DNA of 64,000 nt from Balanoglossus misakiensis (lineage: Eukaryota; Hemichordata). Below are positions 58,689 through 64,000 of this stretch, piece after piece. The translations under genes were made by a program, and so were the position numbers. The stretch spans positions 2,046,001 to 2,110,000 of the forward strand of contig CM082592.2 of the NCBI GenBank assembly GCA_040954595.2, read 5' to 3'. The notes beneath the pieces were generated by a model. That model had not been told where the DNA came from. It ran no database searches and saw only the letters and a list, made by a program, of their open reading frames with translations. Within the stretch, counting starts at the first letter, position 1; every line of letters starts with the position of its first letter.

Positions 58689-59387
58689 TTAAATATTGAA
58701 CACTTATGGCGTCCATGTTACTACGGTTACCCTCACGCCGGCTGGAGGGCGGAGACGACACACTTTCCGCCCTCGGTTTATTCTTCCCTTTTCTTTTAAT
58801 CACTCTGCGAACCATGACAACAACGCGGACATACACGAACACCATGACAACCAAGGGAACTGCATAACAACACAAAAAGTAGAAAAGTGTGTAGAGTCTT
58901 TCCACCGGATCTGTAATTTTCCGATTCACCGTACAGGTGTACTTTTGGGGGTGGGGGTTGTAGACGATACAGTTCCACCCGAGCAGCGGGAGCAAAGCGA
59001 TTAACAGACCGGTGATCCAAGCGGCGGCTATCGTGCCTATACGCATCTCTCCGGGGTGATCAGGGACGGGTAACGCAGGGGCGAGATTATCGCGCAGTAG
59101 CGATCGACGCTGATGGCGAGTAGCGTCAGAATCTCCACGGCGTAGAGCAAGAGTTGGGCGACGCCCGTGAACTGGCACCAGAATTCACCGAAGTGCCACG
59201 CGTTGGCGATGCACGACATGATGGCGAACGGCATTACAAGGACGCCGATCAAGAAGCTGGAAACGACGAGATTCGGGACGAATCTGTTGGAGACGGTCAG
59301 CAGCGACCTCTTGGAGCAGAAGAGAGCGAAAACCAGACAGGAGCCGATGACCGTGGCCAGAAATATCGCCGACAAGGTTGTTGTTTG

Positions 59388-60244
59388 GGGAGCATTCGTT
59401 TTTTACAGGGAGGGTGGGGCCGGTGGAAATCAGGGGGGGGTTTACTTTTACAAAGCAGTTTTTAGGGGGGGACAAATTTTATAATCAAGGGATTATTATA
59501 TAGGGACTGAAAGGGGGGACTTGAAAACTTTGACGGCTAAATATTTATTTTGAGTCCACAAAAATGCAGTTTCGCGTCCTTTATTTTACAAAATTTTCTA
59601 ATGTGGGAGGGGGACACCCCCTCCCACACCCACCCCCTCCATTCATCAACACCTTTCAATTATTGACTGGTTTATCTAGTGTCCCAGGTCAGGGGACTTG
59701 CCCCCACCCCATGATAACTTTGAGCGGCGACGTTAATTTGCTTTTGCTGGGTTCATTAAAATGCAGCTTTGAGCTCTGTATTTTATAAAATTTTCTTACG
59801 TGGGAGGGGGACACCCCCTCCCAAACCCACCCCCTTCAATTCTCGGTTTACAATGTCTCCCAACACAGAATACAAATACTTAAAAAATAAAAACAATGTT
59901 CAGTAGACATGTACATGAACAGACATAAATTGACAACAGAGAAAAAGATGCTGAAAAAAGACAAACTGAAAATAGTTGAAGCGCACATTGGCCGGAAACT
60001 GTGTCAAACAACTCTGGAATGTCTCAGAGTAAACCATGAGAGAGACAAAGAGGAGGATGAGCAGGAGGATGAAGAGGATGACTTGGACGAGGACAGTTAA
60101 CCAGAAGATGAACATGTTTTTTTTTTGGGGGGGGGGTCACATTTTAGAAAAGTAATTTCCAGGGGGGGTTGCCTTTTACATTTAGTCGGCGACTCAAATT
60201 CCACCGCCCCCCCCCCCTCCTCCCTGTAAAAAACGAATGCTCCC
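59388..60244. mobile_element. 857-bp G-rich TIR element inside the GPCR gene
   Basis: Termini GGGAGCATTCGTTTTTTACA plus GGGAGG, and the inverse at 60219-60244. It is flanked by TTG at 59385-59387 and 60245-60247. Taking out the element and one TTG restores continuous GPCR coding across the junction. The interior is related to 23130-23700 and in style to 51242-52369. Confidence 0.85.
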
Positions 60245-60422
60245 TTGTAGACCCGTGTATGGTTCAAACACAGGGATGGTCGCGTTCAGGGATATGGTAT
60301 CGTTCAGTGTAACGGCCATCGCGTCGACGCACATATCAAATATGGCATCCGAACGGATCAGAGATACAGTCAGCAATTTCTTATCAGTCCAGCGACGAGA
60401 ATCAGCTAAGTATTTGGTGTAG

Positions 60423-63092
60423 AAGATTTATCAGGCAGACTAGAATGAAAAAGGTTTCTACACGGGTAAAGAGCTTATTATCTTGGGCGATTTCAATATT
60501 GACTTGTTCGCTCCCGATGGTCTTAATCACTATATTTATCAATCCTTACGTGATATGAACTTAGATCAAATAATCTCTGAGACAACCAGGCCAGTTTCAA
60601 AAACTTGTATTGACCACATCTATGTCTCAAACAATGAAAATATTGCTAACGTTCAAATTCCTCAGATTGGTATGTCTGATCACTACCCTATTATATGCGT
60701 TCGCAAAAGGAATTCTAATGTTACACGTGTCTCATCTCATTTGTCTGTTAAATTTCGCACACTGACGCATTTTAAGCAAGACTCATTTATCTATGACCTT
60801 GCACATGCGCCATGGTCTCTTATTAATCTGACGAGTAATGTAAATGTTGCTACCAGATTTGCAATATACATGCTCCTTATATTGAAAAGCGTGTCAAACA
60901 AAGAAAACAGCCAGCATGGATGAATCAGCACATTTTGAATGCTATGCATGAGAGAGATTCTCTGTTAAAACAAGCCAAAGGGGACATTACTAAGCTGGGT
61001 CCTTATAGACTTGCAAGAAATAAAGTTGTCCATCTGATCGGCAAAGCTAAAAAGGACTACTTTATCAATGAGCTCAACAGTAATGGTTCAAATTGTAAGG
61101 CCGTCTGGAACATTTACAATAATCTCACGAAACCCAGAGATCAAAAACATACTCCGATGGAGGTGGATGACACTCTTATCACTGATTCTACTGTGCTTGC
61201 AAATGCTTTTAATAATTATTTCTGTAACATTCCTAAAAAACTCAACGTTTCTGTCGATAACAATCTCGACTTTTCTATTTTGACAGAGTATCTCAATGAG
61301 AAACTTGACGGATCCTCTTTCGTTATTCCTACTCTTTCTGTTGACTTTGTAAAGAAAGCTTTATCTGATTGTAAATCTACAGGCACCGATAATGTTAGCG
61401 CAAAACTGCTGCGCATAGGTGCTTCGGTAATTTCTGATTCTTTGACAAAGGTGTTGAATTTAAGTATTAACAGTGCCTGATATTATAAAATGCGCAAGAG
61501 TTATTCCTATTTACAAAGGATCGGGCTGCGTTACCGAAATGTCCAATTACAGACCGATTTCAATCTTACCTGCTGTTTCCAAAGTTATTGAAAGTCATGA
61601 ACATTGTAGTTTTTACGAGTTTTTGTCTAGAAAGGATTTGCTTCATAGAACTCAATCTGGTTTCAGAAGACACCACCCCTGTCAAACAGCATTAATAAGA
61701 ATGTGTGACGAATTATTAGAAAATGTTGACACTGGTCTAATCTCTGGTATTCTTTTTTTTGGATTTGTCAAAAGCTTTTGATCTAGTTGATCATCAAGTC
61801 CTTCTTAAAAAATTATCTTTATATGGTCTAGAAATTAATGGGTTAAACTGATTTCAATCGTTTTTATCAAATCGTTCTCAAGTAGTTACTTACATGGGTA
61901 AAATTTCGAATGTTCAAAAGGTGACTGTAGGTGTGCCTCAGGGATCTTTGTTGGGACCACTACTGTTTACTATTTTTATCAATGATTTACCATTTACTTA
62001 GTATAACTCGCAACTTGATATGTACGCTGACGATCAAACCCTTCTTACCTCAGGATTTTCTGTTTCGCATGTAAATGATTCCCTTCAAAATGATGTAATG
62101 TTGTCAAGTAACTGGATTCGAAGTAATGGAATGATCATAAATGAGGGCAAAACGAAAGCTATGTTAGTCGGATCTCGTCAAGAAATAAAAGACTCTGACA
62201 TTTCCGGTGAACAATTGGACATCTCCATAAATGACAAACGGATCTCATGTGTCACCTCTGAAAAGATACTGGGTTTAATCTTAGACAATTTTATTTCATG
62301 GGATAAACATATTGATAATTTGTGTCTTACTTTGAGTCGGAGAGTTGGACTACTTAGGCGCCTTTGTAAATTCATACCTTTACACCTCAGAAAAGTTTTA
62401 TATTACGGTTTGATTCAATCTGTCATTGACTACTGCACTATTGTGTGGGGAAATACGACTTCTAAAAATATAGATAAGGTTTATAAATTGCAGAAGCGTG
62501 CCTTAAGAGTAATACTTAATGCTGATTTTGATACCCCAACTGATGTACTTTTTGAAAGATTCGATGTGCTATCTGTTAGACAACGTATTTTTTACTTTAC
62601 TTGTATTATGGTGTACAAATGTTTCAACAACTCTGCTCCTAGCTATCTTATAGAACAAATTGTTACACTGAATGACGCCCATGGTTACCAGACACGAGGA
62701 GCCTCAACTCGCAAATTATGATTGCCTCGATTTCGAACTGAAACAGGTCAAAGAACGTTTGCTATGCGTGCTGCTACAGCTTGGAACTCTCTACCTGACA
62801 TTGTTAGATGCAGTACCAACATAAATAATTTCAAATCTCTGTTGAACTCTTACATCAGAACCACTTTAAGCAGATAGACGACCTCACAGTTTTAGAAACT
62901 TCTACTTGTAGTCACCACTTTTATAAGTTTTACTTTTACTATTTGTACTTTTCTGTTTTAAACTTTTCATTTTTATACTTTATAGCAGGACCCCATGGTA
63001 GATTACAACCTTATAGGGGTCTCTACCCCTGTTTAAGTATTGTAAATGGGAAATCCTTTAATGTGTAAATAAAATATTAAATAAATAAATAA
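60423..63092 (+). mobile_element. LINE D, CR1/L2-like, nearly complete from the endonuclease onward
   Basis: Starts inside the AP-endonuclease (LGDFNIDLF; SDHYPIICVRKR). It runs through the linker and RT to a C-terminal block (FRTETGQRTFAMRAATAWNS) and ends in an (AAAT/TAAA) microsatellite tail at 63066-63092, as in CR1/L2-group LINEs. The 5' end is truncated, next to the GPCR N-terminus. Confidence 0.85.
60483..62878 (+). pseudogene. LINE D ORF2 (endonuclease, RT, C-terminal domain)
   Basis: Endonuclease C-terminal part 60483-60780; linker 60920-61480 (SKLL...KDYFINELNSN); RT with ARVIPIYKGSG and NYRPISILPAVSKVIE, motif A LSKAFDLVDHQ (near 61770), motif B GVPQGSLLGPLLFTIFINDL, motif C MYADDQTLL (62020), thumb EKILGLILDNFISWDKHI; then a C-terminal region to a TAG at 62875. 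Frames change near 60860, 61480 and 61760, and single stops occur near 61850, 62000 and 62720. The catalytic YADD is intact. The decay is light, which points to fairly recent insertion. Confidence 0.85.
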
Positions 63093-64000
63093 CCTCTCCA
63101 AAGCGAACATGCAGTCTTTACGGCCGGCTTGTCTCTCTCAAAGATCCAACAGTGAAGAATAAAATAAAATTCACGGAAAGACGTCCACGTGTACTTTTTT
63201 TTCCAGTTTCAAAGCGTTGCTAATGGTTACCGTGATGACGACCACGCGCTCGGGAAGAAGTCAGACCGGTGAAGAAATCGGAGACAAGTAGAAATCCGTC
63301 GTTTGTGATGATAAGTATTTGTCGTTACTCATTTTTTATGAAGAATGATTATCAAGGGAAAACACATCCCATTTGTGCATGCAACGAGTTCTTAGGCCAA
63401 TATTTACATCGATCACTGAAATCACATGTAATATATGTACAATCTCAGGAGGCGAACAGAGTAATAAAATATGGCAATCTTCGCGTATTCGATAAAAGTT
63501 GGGCACCGACGAGTTTACTTCCACGTATACAGGCCGTTCGTGGTCTGCCCGATGAGTGTGCACACGAACCGGGAACGTTTGTCGATGCCCGCCCAGAAAC
63601 AACACATAATTCAAAATCTTCCCTTCAAACGTGTTTGTTTTCGACGGCTAACACGAACGTATCGTCACACATCCTTGTCATGGATGGTCTTATATGTCAT
63701 GCTCGACTATTGCCTCGGCAACGCAGTGAAAAATTTTCTACCGGCTTTGGGATACAGTCTCTTTCTGTCTGTGTGTCTGAAAGCATGTCTGTGTCTCTCT
63801 GTTGTGTCGTTTATCACTCTGTCTACTCTGTCTTTCCGCACCCATCGTGAATCTCATTTTCTCACTCAATGAATACCAATCGTTTCAGATAGGGGTATAC
63901 CCCCGTGTCAATCAAATCCAAACAAGAAAATGTTAAAATAAACGTTGTCCCATATAAATCTCAACATTCCACAATGTTGGTGTTGCTGCTTAGAAACCTG
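63093..64000. other. Right edge, no gene recognised
   Basis: Open frames up to 193 codons are present on the plus strand (63269-63850), but I see no domain and the composition is not clearly coding. Confidence 0.4.

Larger units (their letters stand above)
58039..60376 (-). pseudogene. Class A (rhodopsin-like) GPCR gene, interrupted
   Basis: Minus strand: N-terminus with N-glycosylation motifs NDT and NAT (60248-60376); TM1 (SAIFLATVIGSCLVFALFCS); TM2 (VVSSFLIGVLVMPFAIMSCI); Cys before TM3 (FGEFWCQFTGVAQ); DRY box (LAISVDRYCAIISPLRYP); TM4; ECL2 Cys (KYTCTVN); TM5; exon end at 58731. After an intron come TM6 (EWKAAKT...FAFCWTAYFVLI) and TM7 (WMAFCSCAVSPYLYVFRN). An orphan or amine-like plasma-membrane receptor; the ligand is unknown. 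Oddities: an 857-bp TIR element sits between N-terminus and TM1; one-base frameshifts occur after TM3 (near 59050) and before TM7 (near 58350); TM6 has CWTA for CWxP; TM7 has SPxxY for NPxxY. Confidence 0.8.

Noticed and set aside
63269-63872. 193- and 133-codon overlapping plus-strand frames near the right edge
   Set aside because: No domain, signal or splice context; overlapping open frames in two phases suggest chance.

Overview
The window is eukaryotic, repeat-rich genomic DNA from a metazoan. Genes are split into exons with GT/AG borders. The 5S rRNA sequence is of animal type. LINE elements of several clades, BEL/Pao-like and DIRS-like elements, palindromic DNA elements and MITEs fill most of the space. 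The mix (VWA7-like gene, PCSK9 C-terminal-like module, Mox-like homeodomain, Gly-rich FN3-like ectodomain modules, aquatic-invertebrate LINE types) best fits a marine invertebrate, probably an invertebrate deuterostome (hemichordate, cephalochordate or echinoderm). I cannot name the species.

1-13.5 kb: a decayed 5S rDNA locus on the minus strand. Two full 5S genes sit in 1914-bp direct repeats, and a Tx1/L1-like LINE (LINE A) interrupts 5S copies at about nucleotide 33-38. LINE A is itself broken by two later insertions. One is a Mutator-like foldback element (3282-7277), which carries a LINE B copy with a second poly(A) tail that looks like a 3' transduction. The other is a 4.3-kb inverted-repeat element (8036-12377) with a TGT target duplication and arms built of a 169-bp satellite. 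14.3-17.4 kb: LINE C (minus).

18-30.6 kb: host genes. There is a Gal3ST-like sulfotransferase exon (minus), then a VWA7-like gene of about 15 exons (plus, 19173-29254) ending in a transmembrane helix. It carries several frame lesions, so it reads as a pseudogene or a poorly polished sequence. A near-identical copy of its first exon lies downstream at 30343.

31-33.4 kb: on the minus strand, the 5' end of a BEL/Pao-like LTR element (LTR, primer site, gag) whose open frame runs into a Mox-like homeodomain lacking its middle. This is the most unusual object in the window. A DIRS-like fragment follows.

33.4-56.6 kb: mostly non-coding and repetitive. It holds minus-strand exons of a PCSK9 C-terminal-like protein (42.5-43.2 kb) and of an FN3-like multi-module protein (46.1-55.9 kb). 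It also holds a 597-bp palindrome with an 11-bp target duplication, a 480-bp tetranucleotide array, a tyrosine-recombinase fragment and several MITEs.

58-60.4 kb: a class A GPCR gene (minus) with two frameshifts and an 857-bp TIR element inserted before TM1. 60.4-63.1 kb: LINE D (plus), an almost complete but frameshifted CR1/L2-like element.

The host genes form no common pathway that I can see. The dominant theme is layered transposition, and target duplications plus paralogous empty sites within the window let several insertions be mapped to the base.
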